Assembly (NCBI GenBank): GCA_027621535.1
Contig: JAQCBB010000002.1
Location: 1 to 63,792, forward strand
Origin: Pseudomonadota bacterium
GTDB taxonomy: Bacteria > Pseudomonadota > Gammaproteobacteria > Burkholderiales > Methylophilaceae
DNA length: 63,792 nt
Reading direction: 5' to 3'
Position numbers and translations under genes: made by a program. The first letter of the stretch is position 1. Each line of letters begins with the position of its first letter. This document shows positions 12,634 through 22,063 of the stretch, one piece after another. The notes beneath the pieces were generated by a model. It had not been told where the DNA came from and searched no databases. It saw only the letters and a list, made by a program, of their open reading frames with translations.

Positions 12634-13532
12634 TGACTCTAAGCGAGCTTAAATTCATTGTTGCAGTAGCAAAAGAAAAAAATTTCAGAAGGGCTGCTGA
12701 CAAATGTTTCGTAAGTCAACCTGCCCTTAGTTTAGCAATAAAAAAACTAGAAGATGAATTAAATGTAACCTTGTTTGAAAGAAGTAGAACCGAAGTCAAA
12801 ATTACACCCCTAGGGAAAAAAATTGTTGATCAGGCAATTGTTGTTTTGGATGAAGCTGCCAAAATAAAAGATATGTCAAACTTGGGTCAAGAGCAGTTAA
12901 AGTCTCCGTTAAAGATTGGATTAATATATTCTGTAGCTCCTTATTTACTTCCTCTTATTATTCCTATCTTAAGAAATAAAACACCTGATATGCCTTTAGA
13001 TGTTGAGGAAAATATAACAAAAAATCTCGAACAATCATTAAAAAGCGGGATAATCGAGGCTGCTGTTATTGCATTACCATTTAATATACCAGGTATTGAA
13101 TGTATTCCTTTGTATGATGAAGAGTTTAATGTTGTTGTTCCATCAAACCATCCATGGGTAAAGAAAAAAGAGATAAGTGCTAACGATTTATCTAATCAAA
13201 AAGTTTTGCTCTTAAGTAATGAACATTGTTTCAGTAAGCAGGTGGTAGATGCGTGCCCAGAATTATCAAAAAAAAGCGAAGTGCTCCAAGGAAATTCTTT
13301 AGAAACAATCAGAAATATGGTGGCTTCAAACCTGGGTATTTCGGTGTTGCCTAAAACAGCAACAGCTATCAATTACAACAATCCACTTGTAAAAGTGATT
13401 CCTTTTCAAAAACCGATTCCTTTCAGAAGGGTAGCTATTGCATATCGAAAAAGCACAGTTAGAATGGAAGCAATTGAAAATTTTGTGATAGCATTAAAAG
13501 AGATCAAGACAAATAACATAAAAGTTTTTTAA
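12633..13532 (+). CDS. oxyR: OxyR-like LysR-family hydrogen peroxide regulator
   Basis: A LysR-type regulator with an N-terminal winged helix (FVSQPALSLAIKKLEDEL, about 26-43) and a periplasmic-binding-like sensor domain. With the ATG at 12633, cysteines fall at residues 199 and 208 (EHCFSKQVVDAC), the same numbers as the redox pair of E. coli OxyR. SLETIRNMVA follows, as in OxyR. This supports peroxide sensing by disulfide formation. The ATG overlaps the gyrB stop by one base. No catalase or peroxidase gene is adjacent, so its targets lie elsewhere. Confidence 0.88.
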
Positions 13533-13564
13533 ACAATTAGCTAATAATCATTGGAGGCATAAGT

Positions 13565-14635
13565 TTGATTGTAGGGGTTTTTAAAGATACGCAATACGGT
13601 GAAAAGCGAATTGCTATCTCACCAGAAATTATCAAAAGGCTTGTTAATAAAAATATAAACGTCTTTATTGAAAGCAACCTTGGCCTCGATGCAGATTTTA
13701 GCAATGAAGAATTTATACAAGCAGGCGCACAATTAAAAGATGTCAACGATATATGTGTCTCAGCAGACATTTTATTATGTGTTAATTTCCCTTCCTATGA
13801 AATTTTAGAGAGATTAAAAAAAACTATTTTAGTCGGAAATTTTGGTCTTACAACATATGTAACAAATTCAAACAATCTTCAAATCTTTGATTTGTCAAAA
13901 CTACCCAGAACAACCCGTGCTCAAAGCATGGATGTTTTGTCATCACAGGCAAACATTGCTGGATATAAATCTGTTCTGATCGCCTTAGAACACTACCAAA
14001 GATTTATGCCTATGTTAATGACGGCAGCGGGAACTGTGAAATCAGCAAAAGTTATAATATTGGGCGTAGGGGTTGCTGGTCTTCAAGCTATAGCAACTGC
14101 GAAAAGACTAGGGGCTGTTGTAGAGGCATCGGATGTGAGACCCTCGGTAAAAGATCAAGTTGAATCATTAGGCGGAAAATTTATTGAGGTTCCTTACGAT
14201 AATGAGGATGAAAAAAATATTGCTGAAGGTAAGGGAGGCTATGCCCAATCGATGCCACAATCTTGGCAAGATAGACAAAAATTGATTGTCAGCGAAGTTA
14301 TAAAAAAAGCCGATATTGTAATTACTACGGCTTTAATTCCAGGAAAATCTCCACCTTTGCTTATTGATGAAGCAACTGTTCACGCAATGAAACCAGGGTC
14401 AGTCATTGTTGATATAGCGGGCGGCAATTGTGAGCTAACTAAAGTAAATGAAATTTATAAGACTAAACACACAACCATTATTGGATATACAAATTTACCA
14501 TCTATGTTAGCTCACGATGCTTCAATCTTATACGCAAAAAATATGTTTAACTTTATTGAGTTAATTATTAACGAAAATAAAGAAATAAGCATTAATTTGG
14601 AAGATGAATTAATTAAAGCCTGCCTAATTAAATAA
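13565..14635 (+). CDS. pntAA: NAD(P) transhydrogenase subunit alpha, part 1
   Basis: NAD(H)-binding domain I of proton-translocating transhydrogenase, which uses proton motive force to reduce NADP+. The 356 residues comprise the domain I portion only. Visible motifs are [11 protein letters not shown] at the N-terminus, the [21 protein letters not shown] loop, and the Rossmann sequence [20 protein letters not shown] (about 167-186). The TTG start at 13565 is backed by GGAGG at 13553-13557. It is followed in one operon by pntAB and pntB. Confidence 0.93.
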   Translation: MIVGVFKDTQYGEKRIAISPEIIKRLVNKNINVFIESNLGLDADFSNEEFIQAGAQLKDVNDICVSADILLCVNFPSYEILERLKKTILVGNFGLTTYVTNSNNLQIFDLSKLPRTTRAQSMDVLSSQANIAGYKSVLIALEHYQRFMPMLMTAAGTVKSAKVIILGVGVAGLQAIATAKRLGAVVEASDVRPSVKDQVESLGGKFIEVPYDNEDEKNIAEGKGGYAQSMPQSWQDRQKLIVSEVIKKADIVITTALIPGKSPPLLIDEATVHAMKPGSVIVDIAGGNCELTKVNEIYKTKHTTIIGYTNLPSMLAHDASILYAKNMFNFIELIINENKEISINLEDELIKACLIK

Positions 14636-14645
14636 AAGGAAAAAT

Positions 14646-14945
14646 ATGGAAGAAATTTTAACCGTTCAAAATATAACTATTTTTGTTTTAGCAGTATTTG
14701 TAGGCTTTCACGTAGTTTGGAATGTTACACCGGCACTTCATACACCATTAATGTCTGTTACAAATGCAATATCTGGGATTGTAATTGTTGGTGCAGTTCT
14801 TCAAGTTGTAGAGATTGATGAAAATATTTTTTCATTGAGCAGCATCCTTGGGACAATTGCTATATTTTTTGCATCAATAAATATTTTTGGTGGTTTTATG
14901 GTAACCCAAAGAATGCTAGATATGTTTAAAAAGAAAAGTAAATAA
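14646..14945 (+). CDS. pntAB: NAD(P) transhydrogenase subunit alpha, part 2 (membrane)
   Basis: A 99-residue membrane segment with about three to four helices, which forms part of the domain II proton channel. In E. coli this part is fused to PntA, whereas here it is a separate gene, as in Rhodospirillum-type enzymes. [24 protein letters not shown] motif is visible across about residues 28-50. It directly abuts pntB (stop at 14945, start at 14946). Confidence 0.92.
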   Translation: MEEILTVQNITIFVLAVFVGFHVVWNVTPALHTPLMSVTNAISGIVIVGAVLQVVEIDENIFSLSSILGTIAIFFASINIFGGFMVTQRMLDMFKKKSK

Positions 14946-16313
14946 ATGAGTACTCTAAACTTATCATGTTATTTAGTGGCAGCCATTTTGATCATATTGG
15001 CTTTACGTGGTTTATCTTCTCCAGTTACATCACGAAGAGGTAACTATTTTGGCATGATGGGTATGGCGATTGCGATCATAACAACCCTTGTCATGAATCA
15101 AGCATTTGTATTTTGGTTAATTGGTTCCGCAATTATTTTGGGTGGGCTAATTGGCTTGATTGTTGCTAAAAAAGTTCATATGACAAAAATGCCAGAGCTT
15201 GTTGCATTAATGCATTCATTTGTAGGGTTCGCCGCAATGCTCATTGCCTTTGCATCAATTTTTAATCTCACAAATGAACACTCAACAACCCAAAGGGTGG
15301 AGTTATTTCTTGGGTCTTTTATTGGCGCAATAACATTTACAGCATCTTTAGTGGCTTTTGGAAAGTTATCAGGAAAGTTTGCATCAAAAACCATAATTTT
15401 TAAAGGCCAACACCTTTTAAATTTAGTTATATTTATTGGAATGCTTGTCTTTGGAATGATCTTTTTTATCTATGAAAGTCATATGGCATTTATTTTAATG
15501 AATTGTTGTGCTTTAGTTCTTGGCATAACCCTCATTATTCCTATTGGCGGGGCAGATATGCCTGTTGTAGTGTCAATGTTAAATAGCTACTCGGGTTGGG
15601 CCGCAGCGGGTATCGGCTTCACTTTGAACAATTCTGTTTTAATCATTGCTGGGGCTTGTGTTGGATCGTCTGGTGCAATCCTTTCTTACATTATGTGTAA
15701 GTCTATGAATCGTTCTATCGTATCAGTGTTGCTTGGTGGATTTGGATCTGAAGCAAGGCAAGACGATCTAGGATCAGACAAAAAATCTCACAAAACAGGA
15801 TCTGCTGCAGATGTTGCATATTTGATGAGCTCATCTGAAAATATTATTATTATTCCAGGATATGGCTTAGCTGTTGCGAGAGCTCAGCATGCGCTTCAAG
15901 AATTAACACATAAGCTTATTGAAAAAAACATCAATGTTCGATATGCCATACACCCAGTCGCTGGAAGAATGCCGGGGCACATGAACGTATTGCTAGCTGA
16001 GGCAGACGTTCCATATGATCAAGTATTTGAGATGGACGATATTAATAATGATTTTTCTGAAACCGATCTTGTATTTGTTATCGGTGCCAACGATGTAATT
16101 AATCCAGCAGCAAAAAAACCAGGAAGTTCAATATTTGGAATGCCTATTCTCGAGGCACAAAAAGCAAAAACAATTATTATTAACAAGAGAACAATGGGAG
16201 TGGGTTATGCTGGATTAGATAATGAATTATTTTATGATGATAAAACAATGATGTTTCTCGGCGATGCAAAAGTATGCGTGGAAGACCTGATTAAAGCTAT
16301 CAATGATTTGTAA
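14946..16313 (+). CDS. pntB: NAD(P) transhydrogenase subunit beta
   Basis: A 455-residue subunit with about nine membrane helices followed by the NADP(H)-binding domain III. Domain III shows IIPGYGLAVARAQHALQEL (about 300-320), HPVAGRMPGHMNVLLAEADVPYD, and VIGANDVINPAA near the C-terminus. It completes the PntAA-PntAB-PntB complex. NADPH supply fits biosynthesis in an organism with compact central metabolism. Confidence 0.95.
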   Translation: MSTLNLSCYLVAAILIILALRGLSSPVTSRRGNYFGMMGMAIAIITTLVMNQAFVFWLIGSAIILGGLIGLIVAKKVHMTKMPELVALMHSFVGFAAMLIAFASIFNLTNEHSTTQRVELFLGSFIGAITFTASLVAFGKLSGKFASKTIIFKGQHLLNLVIFIGMLVFGMIFFIYESHMAFILMNCCALVLGITLIIPIGGADMPVVVSMLNSYSGWAAAGIGFTLNNSVLIIAGACVGSSGAILSYIMCKSMNRSIVSVLLGGFGSEARQDDLGSDKKSHKTGSAADVAYLMSSSENIIIIPGYGLAVARAQHALQELTHKLIEKNINVRYAIHPVAGRMPGHMNVLLAEADVPYDQVFEMDDINNDFSETDLVFVIGANDVINPAAKKPGSSIFGMPILEAQKAKTIIINKRTMGVGYAGLDNELFYDDKTMMFLGDAKVCVEDLIKAINDL

Positions 16314-16333
16314 TTACTCTATATAATCTAATC

Positions 16334-16525
16334 ATGAGCATTACATTATTATTACTTATTTTATTATTCTCTTTTGTAGTATCCTTATCATCAATAATCT
16401 ATGCTTTTAAACATTTAGATGAACAAAGTAAAAGTGATAGAAAAAATTCAAGTCACAACAAACAAGATATTAAATACGAGTCAAAATTTTTAAAATCAGT
16501 TAAAGATCTTGATTTAAATCTATAA
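16334..16525 (+). CDS. Small single-pass membrane protein of unknown function
   Basis: A 63-residue product not recognised by family. It has a hydrophobic N-terminal helix (MSITLLLLILLFSFVVSLSS, residues 1-20) followed by a charged, lysine- and serine-rich tail ending KSVKDLDLNL. It follows pntB by 20 bp on the same strand, with a TATAAT-like element at 16321-16326 just before it. It could be an accessory of the transhydrogenase or an unrelated small protein. Its stop directly borders a pseudogene region on the opposite strand. Confidence 0.5.
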   Translation: MSITLLLLILLFSFVVSLSSIIYAFKHLDEQSKSDRKNSSHNKQDIKYESKFLKSVKDLDLNL

Positions 16526-16617
16526 TTATTTGATAAGTAATTTGATTAAATAACCTATACATGCTAAAAATAAAACTGATAAAAATCAAATAAATATGAA
16601 ATAAATTTTTTTTTCAT
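16526..16617 (-). pseudogene. Decayed DUF2474-like small protein of a bd-oxidase operon
   Basis: On the minus strand an ATG at 16615-16617 directly follows the cydB-remnant stop. The original frame ends after 17 codons. In another frame the segment reads FLSVLFLACIGYLIKLLIK followed by a stop at 16526-16528, with an in-frame TGA just before it where a tryptophan would suit. Short DUF2474 proteins next to cyanide-insensitive oxidase cydB have this hydrophobic 'W...S...YLI(R/K)LL' shape. The frameshift lies near a run of nine A residues. The assignment is inferred from resemblance and position. Confidence 0.45.
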
Positions 16618-16728
16618 TTAATGATAGCTTTCATCGTTTCTAGTTTTACCTCTAAAAACCCAATAAGTGAATGAAGTATAGCCAATAATAATTGGTAGAA
16701 AAATTACAACACCCACCAATAAAAATTT
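16618..16728 (-). pseudogene. cydB: 3' remnant of cytochrome bd-type quinol oxidase subunit II
   Basis: A 36-codon open stretch on the minus strand ends with TAA at 16618-16620. It reads as a hydrophobic helix followed by TYWVFRGKTRNDESYH. This 'YWVFRGK' end is characteristic of CydB/CioB C-termini. An in-frame TAA at 16729-16731 stops the frame upstream, and the dsbA stop lies immediately beyond (16738-16740). The rest of cydB, and cydA, are therefore absent here. There is no plausible start codon or ribosome site. Confidence 0.65.
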
Positions 16729-16737
16729 TTATAGGCA

Positions 16738-17370
16738 CTATTTCTTCTTAAGGTCTTTTCGGATATTTTCAATAATGATCTCAGTAATCTTAATAGCATT
16801 TTCTGGGCCACCAGCCATTGTTGATGATGTCAGGTAAGAGCCATTAATAATTAGTGTTGGAACCCCAGTTGCGCCTGCGCTTCGAAACATTTGATTAGCC
16901 TTTTTTAATTTAGCTTCCATTGAGAAAGATTTAAATGCACCCTGGACTTTATCAGTATCAAGTTTTGCATTAGTGGATATCCATTGTATGGCAGCTAATT
17001 CATCATCAGGATTGAGCGTTTTATCATTATGAATTGCATTAAAAAGCTTTCCATGAAAATCCTCTAAAATACCAAGTGACTCCATTGCGTAATATGTTCT
17101 TGCCATCGGGATCCAATCTTTTCTGGGGACAGCAGGGACTCTTTTAAATTCAACATCTTTAGGAAGATTAGCTTTCCATTTGTTGATGGCGGGCTCAATT
17201 TGGAAGCAGTGAACACATCCATACCAGAACATTTCAATAACTTCAATCTTACCTGGCGACTCATTTTCAATTTTTTCTTTTGTAGGCTTGAAGTTTAAGT
17301 TCAGTTGTGGATCAACAGCATTGACAAGATTAGATATTAAAATTAAATATAAGAAAACAAATTTTTTCAT
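16738..17370 (-). CDS. dsbA: Periplasmic thiol:disulfide interchange protein DsbA
   Basis: An oxidase that introduces disulfides into periplasmic proteins. The 210 residues have an N-terminal signal peptide (MKKFVFLYLILISNLVNA). A thioredoxin fold has active site CVHC at residues 52-55 (CPHC in E. coli; CVHC occurs in other DsbAs). The cis-proline loop is GATGVPTLI near residue 165. A good ribosome site (AAGGGA) precedes the ATG. It is the third gene of the leftward argS-SPOR-dsbA unit, an order common in betaproteobacteria. Confidence 0.93.
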   Translation of the reverse strand: MKKFVFLYLILISNLVNAVDPQLNLNFKPTKEKIENESPGKIEVIEMFWYGCVHCFQIEPAINKWKANLPKDVEFKRVPAVPRKDWIPMARTYYAMESLGILEDFHGKLFNAIHNDKTLNPDDELAAIQWISTNAKLDTDKVQGAFKSFSMEAKLKKANQMFRSAGATGVPTLIINGSYLTSSTMAGGPENAIKITEIIIENIRKDLKKK

Positions 17371-17389
17371 GACGTCCCTTTTTTAGTGT

Positions 17390-17941
17390 TTAGTCTTTAG
17401 GTTTGGTTAACTTAATTAAGTTCGCTTTAAATCCTTCTTTAATAAGTTTTTCTCGAACTTGTTTCGCCTCTTCCATTTCTGCATATGGCCCAACGCTTAC
17501 CCTATGGAAGGTATCCTCTCCGATTCGGGCAGACATGATGACAGATTCATAACTCATGAGAGCTAATTTTGCCTTGAGATTATCTGCTTGTGATTGTTCA
17601 GAGAAAGCCCCTACTTGCAAATAATACTGAATTGCGCGCTCATTTTCAGAAGTACCAGTTGCATTTTTACTATAAGTCTCTTGGTTCTCTGGGAGGTTTT
17701 CATAGAAATCAAATGATGCATTTTCGTCAATCGCAATTACGTCTTCATCGCCAAAGGAAGAATTAATTTCGATACAGGCACCTTCAGTATCTTTAAGTAC
17801 AAAGGGAGATTTACCGCTCGTGATAAAAAGGGTTACTCCAATTGACAATAATATTCCTAAAAGAACACCAATAAATAGACCATTAGTGAATAGAGCTTGA
17901 GTCTGGTTGATTTCTTTTTTGGTTCGAAAGTCCTGAGACAT
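17390..17941 (-). CDS. SPOR-domain membrane protein (FtsN-like)
   Basis: A 183-residue bitopic protein. It has a short cytoplasmic N-terminus, one transmembrane helix (about 20-44), an acidic linker, and a C-terminal SPOR domain (about 108-178) with the pattern YYLQVGAF and HRVSVGPY. SPOR domains bind denuded septal peptidoglycan. The position between argS and dsbA matches the FtsN-like protein of related bacteria, but essential FtsN function is only inferred. It starts 15 bp after argS. Confidence 0.88.
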   Translation of the reverse strand: MSQDFRTKKEINQTQALFTNGLFIGVLLGILLSIGVTLFITSGKSPFVLKDTEGACIEINSSFGDEDVIAIDENASFDFYENLPENQETYSKNATGTSENERAIQYYLQVGAFSEQSQADNLKAKLALMSYESVIMSARIGEDTFHRVSVGPYAEMEEAKQVREKLIKEGFKANLIKLTKPKD

Positions 17942-17956
17942 GATATTTCCTTAAAG

Positions 17957-19615
17957 TTACATTTTTTCCGGTGCGGATATGCCTAATAATGATAAACCGT
18001 TTTGTATCACAATACTTACAGCCGCTATCAGAGCTATCCTTGATTTTTTAAGATTAGAATCATCAATTAAAAATTTGCTTTCATTATAATAGCTATGAAA
18101 ATCACTTGCTAAGTCTTTTAAATAAGTCGCAACATAGTGCGGTGATTTTTCGCTTGCAGCAAGTAAAACAACATCGGGAAATTCTATAATTTTTTTTATT
18201 AATTGCAATTCATTTTTTGTCGTAAGTCGTTCAATATCTTGAATGGAGATATTTTGAGTATTATGGTTAGCTTGTTTTAAAACAGCGCAGATTCGTGCAT
18301 GAGCATATTGAATGTAATAAACTGGATTTTCATTACTTTTAGATTTTGCAAGATCAATATCAAAAATTAACTGTGATTCAGCTTTTCTTGAAATCAAAAA
18401 ATAACGGGTGGCATCACAACCAACCTCGGTTATAAGATCACTCAAAGTAACATAACTTCCCGCTCGTTTCGAAATTTTCAGTTCTTCATTATTTTTGGTT
18501 ACGGTGACCATCTGATGGAGAACATATTCAGGCCAATCTTTTGGGATTCCTATATTTAAGGCCTGCAGACCAGCTCTTACACGAGTGATAGTGCTATGAT
18601 GATCTGCACCTTGTTCATTAATAACCCTAATAAATCCTCTTTCCCATTTATTTTTGTGATAAACGACATCTAGAACAAAATAAGTATAGGAGCCATCAGA
18701 TTTTTGCATTACACGATCTTTATCATCTCCAAATTCTGTCGTTTTGAGCCACAATGCATTTTCTTTTTCATATGTATAGTTATTATTTTTTATGTTTTGA
18801 ACAACAGATTCAATTTGGTCATTTTCATAAAATGATGATTCAAGCGTAAAAACATCAAAAGTAGTTCTAAAATTAGCTAAATCTTGATTTTGCTCCATAC
18901 GTAAAAATGCCACGCTAAATTCTTTTATATTTTGCAGATCATCAAGATCTCCGGAAGCTTTATAAATTTTTCCATGAGTAGTGATTGATTTTTTTTGAGA
19001 ATAAGATTTAGCAATATCAACAATGTAATCACCACGATATCCATCCTCAGGAAAATTTGGATCTTTAGGACTTATATTTTTTAGCCTTGCCTGAACAGAT
19101 AAGGCGAGATTATTAATTTGCGCACCCGCGTCGTTATAATAAAATTCTTTCGTCACACGCCAACCGTTCGCAGAAAATATTCTCGCTAGACAATCTCCTA
19201 TTGCAGCACCTCTTCCGTGACCGATATGAAGCGGTCCTGTTGGGTTGGCTGATACAAACTCTATTTGTAATGATTGTTGGCTTCCTGAATCATTGTGACC
19301 ATAGAATTCTCTTTTTAGGAAGATTTCATTTACTTGCGACGCATGGCCTTCTGAACTCAGAAAGAAATTAATGAATCCAGGCCCCGCTATCTCTAGCTGA
19401 GAAAAGAGAGGATGCGAATCAATCGATTCAACAAATTGAATGGCAATCTTCTTAGGATTTTGTTTTAATTGTTTTGATAATTTTAAAGCAATATTAGTTG
19501 AAAAATCACCATGACCAAGAGATTTTGGACGATCAATTTCAATATCTTGATCATCAATAATGACACCAAAATTTTCACACGTTTTTTTGATTAAATCTGA
19601 TATTAATTTTTTCAC
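17957..19615 (-). CDS. argS: Arginyl-tRNA synthetase
   Basis: A class I synthetase that charges tRNA-Arg. It shows the N-terminal Add-1 domain, the HIGH-type motif NPTGPLHIGHGRGAAIGD (about 130), and a C-terminal DALR anticodon-binding domain. The start is placed at GTG 19615 (VKKLISDLIKK), which matches the family's usual opening. An upstream ATG at 19681 would add 22 atypical residues (YLSHVSRVEYYFCLYC) overlapping the priA control region. The chosen form has 552 residues, close to the family norm. Confidence 0.95.
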   Translation of the reverse strand: MKKLISDLIKKTCENFGVIIDDQDIEIDRPKSLGHGDFSTNIALKLSKQLKQNPKKIAIQFVESIDSHPLFSQLEIAGPGFINFFLSSEGHASQVNEIFLKREFYGHNDSGSQQSLQIEFVSANPTGPLHIGHGRGAAIGDCLARIFSANGWRVTKEFYYNDAGAQINNLALSVQARLKNISPKDPNFPEDGYRGDYIVDIAKSYSQKKSITTHGKIYKASGDLDDLQNIKEFSVAFLRMEQNQDLANFRTTFDVFTLESSFYENDQIESVVQNIKNNNYTYEKENALWLKTTEFGDDKDRVMQKSDGSYTYFVLDVVYHKNKWERGFIRVINEQGADHHSTITRVRAGLQALNIGIPKDWPEYVLHQMVTVTKNNEELKISKRAGSYVTLSDLITEVGCDATRYFLISRKAESQLIFDIDLAKSKSNENPVYYIQYAHARICAVLKQANHNTQNISIQDIERLTTKNELQLIKKIIEFPDVVLLAASEKSPHYVATYLKDLASDFHSYYNESKFLIDDSNLKKSRIALIAAVSIVIQNGLSLLGISAPEKM

Positions 19616-19692
19616 AAGGTTACAATATAAACAAAAATAATATTCTACCCTAGAGACATGAGATAGATAAAACAACTTCAAAGGATATAAAA

Positions 19693-21867
19693 ATAAAAAG
19701 AATTATAAAAGTAGCTATTGATGTGCCTATCGATGATTTATTTGATTATTTTTGTCAGGATCAAGTATCAATTGGACAGTATGTTGTTGTCCCATTTGGA
19801 AATCGTAAAGTGGTTGGAGTTGTTGTTGATGTCGATCAAAAGACATCTATTGATTTTAAAAAAATTAAAAAGGTGATTAGAGCTGATAACGAAATTCTCT
19901 TCGATGAGCATTTATTTAAATTATTTCGTTTTGCAGCAAATTACTATCAATATCCAATCGGCCAAACAATTCATACGGCATTGCCAACAAGAATAAAAAA
20001 AGATCTTAATAAATTAAAGAAAAAAGCATTTACATATAGCGCAACATCTTTATTGACTTCAGAATATATCGAAAATATATCTCCTAGAAAGAAAAAGTTA
20101 AAGTTGATAGCTATGGCTTTATTGCAAAAAAATATAAATGACATGGAGATTAAAAAATTATTTAATGCTCCGAATCTGATTATTAGAGAATTATTAGAAA
20201 AGGGTTTAATTAAAGCCTCAGAGACACAGTCAGAAATAAATACAAGGGATTCAATTTCAATTGCACTGAATGAAGAACAACAAGAAGCGGTTAACGAAAT
20301 TTTATCTAAGAAGAGCTTTCACCCCTTTTTGATTTTTGGAATAACTGGCAGTGGCAAAACAGAAGTTTATATGAAATTAATTGATTCTTATTTGAAGAAC
20401 AAGGGGCAAGTTCTAGTGATGGTTCCAGAAATTAATTTAACACCTCAATTAGAAAAAAGATTTGAAAAACGTTTTCCAGGTAATAAAATAATTTCATTAC
20501 ATAGTCATTTAACTGACAGTGATCGTTTAGAAAACTGGCGAGCGGCAAAATCTGGACAAGCTCAAATTATTATTGGGACACGTCTATCTGTATTTACACC
20601 ATTCAAAAATTTACGGGGAATTATTATTGATGAAGAACATGACGGGTCATATAAACAACAAGATAATTTGAGATACCATGCTCGTGACGTAGCAATGATG
20701 CGTGCAAAATTATTGAACATTCCATTTATTTTGGGAAGTGCCACGCCATCATTAGAAAGTTGGGCCTTAGTAAAGTCACAAAAGTTAAATTTGCTAAAAT
20801 TAACTAAGAGAGCTTTTCAAGATGCCACTCTACCTGTTGTACGTCTTATTCAAAAAAGTACTAAATTAACAGATAATTATTTAAGTGAACCATTACTTGA
20901 TGCAATCCAAGACAGATTGAGCAAAAAACAGCAATCGATTATTTTTATAAATCGAAGAGGCTATGCGCCAGTCCTATTTTGTTCATCTTGTTCATCGAAT
21001 GTGCAATGTCCAAAATGTAGTACCTCGTTAGTTGTTCATAATAAAAATAAAAAATTACGCTGTCATCATTGTGGTTATCAAAGGTTAATTGATAGTTTTT
21101 GCGCTCAGTGTGGAAATTTAGATTTAATTACTCTTGGGAGTGGCACTCAAAGAATTGAAGAAATATTATCTGAGTGTTTTCCTCAAGCCAGAATACAGCG
21201 TGTTGATCGGGATACTATGAAATCAAAAAATAAACTGGATAAACTTTATCAAGAGATGACCCAAGGCAGTATTGATATTTTAATAGGCACTCAAATGCTG
21301 TCAAAGGGTCATGATTTCGCAAATGTTACCCTAGTTGGCATAGTGGATGCGGATCATGCTTTATTTAGTCACGATTTCAGAGCCTCTGAAAAGCTTTTCT
21401 CGCAACTAGTTCAAGTATCCGGAAGATCAGGCCGGCATAAGGATCATGGAGAAGTGATTATTGATACAAACTTTGGGAAACATCCCATTTACTCATATGT
21501 ACAAAAACAGGATTACGAATTATTTGCGGAAATGGAATTAAATTTAAGAAAAAATCTAAATTTCCCCCCCTTTTTTTCGCATGCTGTCTTAAAAATGGAA
21601 AGTAAAGATCTAAGATTATTAGAAAAATTCAGTAGCTTTACCTATGAGTTGGCAATTCAATTGAAAATCTCAGATGTAAAAATTAACCCTCCCACACGAC
21701 CTTATATTGAAAAAGTAAATTTACTGGAACGGGCACATATGTTTTTTGAATCGAACAGCCGTAACCAATTGAATCAATTGCTTTGTTTATTAAGGCAAAA
21801 TTTAATGGAAAGTAAGCTTGCTAAAAAAATAAAATGGGTAGTGGACGTAGATCCAATTGAATTTTAA
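19693..21867 (+). CDS. priA: Primosomal replication restart helicase PriA
   Basis: Superfamily 2 helicase that reloads DnaB at stalled forks. It has Walker A GITGSGKTEVY, the DEEH box, and two zinc clusters near residue 440 (CSSCSSNVQCPKCS, CHHCGYQ, CAQCGN). The N-terminal 3'-DNA-binding strand IIKVAIDVPIDDLFDYF is conserved but has no in-frame ATG, GTG or TTG ahead of it. The first canonical codon, GTG at 19723, would cut this strand. An AAAGGA ribosome site at 19680-19685 sits at normal distance from an ATA at 19693, so initiation there is proposed. The alternative start is 19723. Confidence 0.93.
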   Translation: MKRIIKVAIDVPIDDLFDYFCQDQVSIGQYVVVPFGNRKVVGVVVDVDQKTSIDFKKIKKVIRADNEILFDEHLFKLFRFAANYYQYPIGQTIHTALPTRIKKDLNKLKKKAFTYSATSLLTSEYIENISPRKKKLKLIAMALLQKNINDMEIKKLFNAPNLIIRELLEKGLIKASETQSEINTRDSISIALNEEQQEAVNEILSKKSFHPFLIFGITGSGKTEVYMKLIDSYLKNKGQVLVMVPEINLTPQLEKRFEKRFPGNKIISLHSHLTDSDRLENWRAAKSGQAQIIIGTRLSVFTPFKNLRGIIIDEEHDGSYKQQDNLRYHARDVAMMRAKLLNIPFILGSATPSLESWALVKSQKLNLLKLTKRAFQDATLPVVRLIQKSTKLTDNYLSEPLLDAIQDRLSKKQQSIIFINRRGYAPVLFCSSCSSNVQCPKCSTSLVVHNKNKKLRCHHCGYQRLIDSFCAQCGNLDLITLGSGTQRIEEILSECFPQARIQRVDRDTMKSKNKLDKLYQEMTQGSIDILIGTQMLSKGHDFANVTLVGIVDADHALFSHDFRASEKLFSQLVQVSGRSGRHKDHGEVIIDTNFGKHPIYSYVQKQDYELFAEMELNLRKNLNFPPFFSHAVLKMESKDLRLLEKFSSFTYELAIQLKISDVKINPPTRPYIEKVNLLERAHMFFESNSRNQLNQLLCLLRQNLMESKLAKKIKWVVDVDPIEF

Positions 21868-21870
21868 GAT

Positions 21871-21899
21871 AATAGGGTTGTGATAAAACAACCCCTATT
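21871..21899. terminator. Bidirectional terminator between priA and a lipoprotein gene
   Basis: AATAGGGTTGT and ACAACCCCTATT form an inverted repeat (one bulge) with a short GATAAA-type loop, in the convergent gap between priA and the leftward lipoprotein gene. It would stop transcripts from both sides. Confidence 0.65.
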
Positions 21900-21904
21900 A
21901 AATA

Positions 21905-22063
21905 TTAATTAGCTGCTTCTTCAGCTGGTGCTTCTTCAGCTGGTGCTTCATCTGTCATAGGAGGAACTTCGGCATCAGTTGTAGGATTATCAGTTGAAGC
22001 ATTGTCTCCACAAGCAGTTAAAAACAAACCAAACATTAGAGCAAACAAAAATTTATTAAGCAT
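21905..22063 (-). CDS. Small Ala/Glu-rich lipoprotein
   Basis: A 52-residue product read directly from the sequence. It starts MLNKFLFALMFGLFLTACGDN, with a lipobox LTAC at residues 15-18, so the mature protein would be a 35-residue lipid-anchored peptide. The tail contains two copies of APAEE, encoded by a near-perfect 15 bp tandem repeat. A ribosome site GGAG lies 7 bp before the ATG. It resembles the tiny 'entericidin/secreted lipoprotein' type in shape only. Function is unknown. It fills most of the 308 bp gap between priA and thiD. Confidence 0.75.
   Translation of the reverse strand: MLNKFLFALMFGLFLTACGDNASTDNPTTDAEVPPMTDEAPAEEAPAEEAAN

Noticed and set aside
16612-16617. Possible intact 17-residue peptide after the cydB remnant
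   Set aside because: The 17-codon frame lacks a ribosome site and composition of a real peptide. The out-of-frame similarity to DUF2474 explains it better.
19616-19681. Longer argS N-terminus
   Set aside because: The added residues are atypical for ArgS and fall in the gap that must hold the argS and priA promoters.
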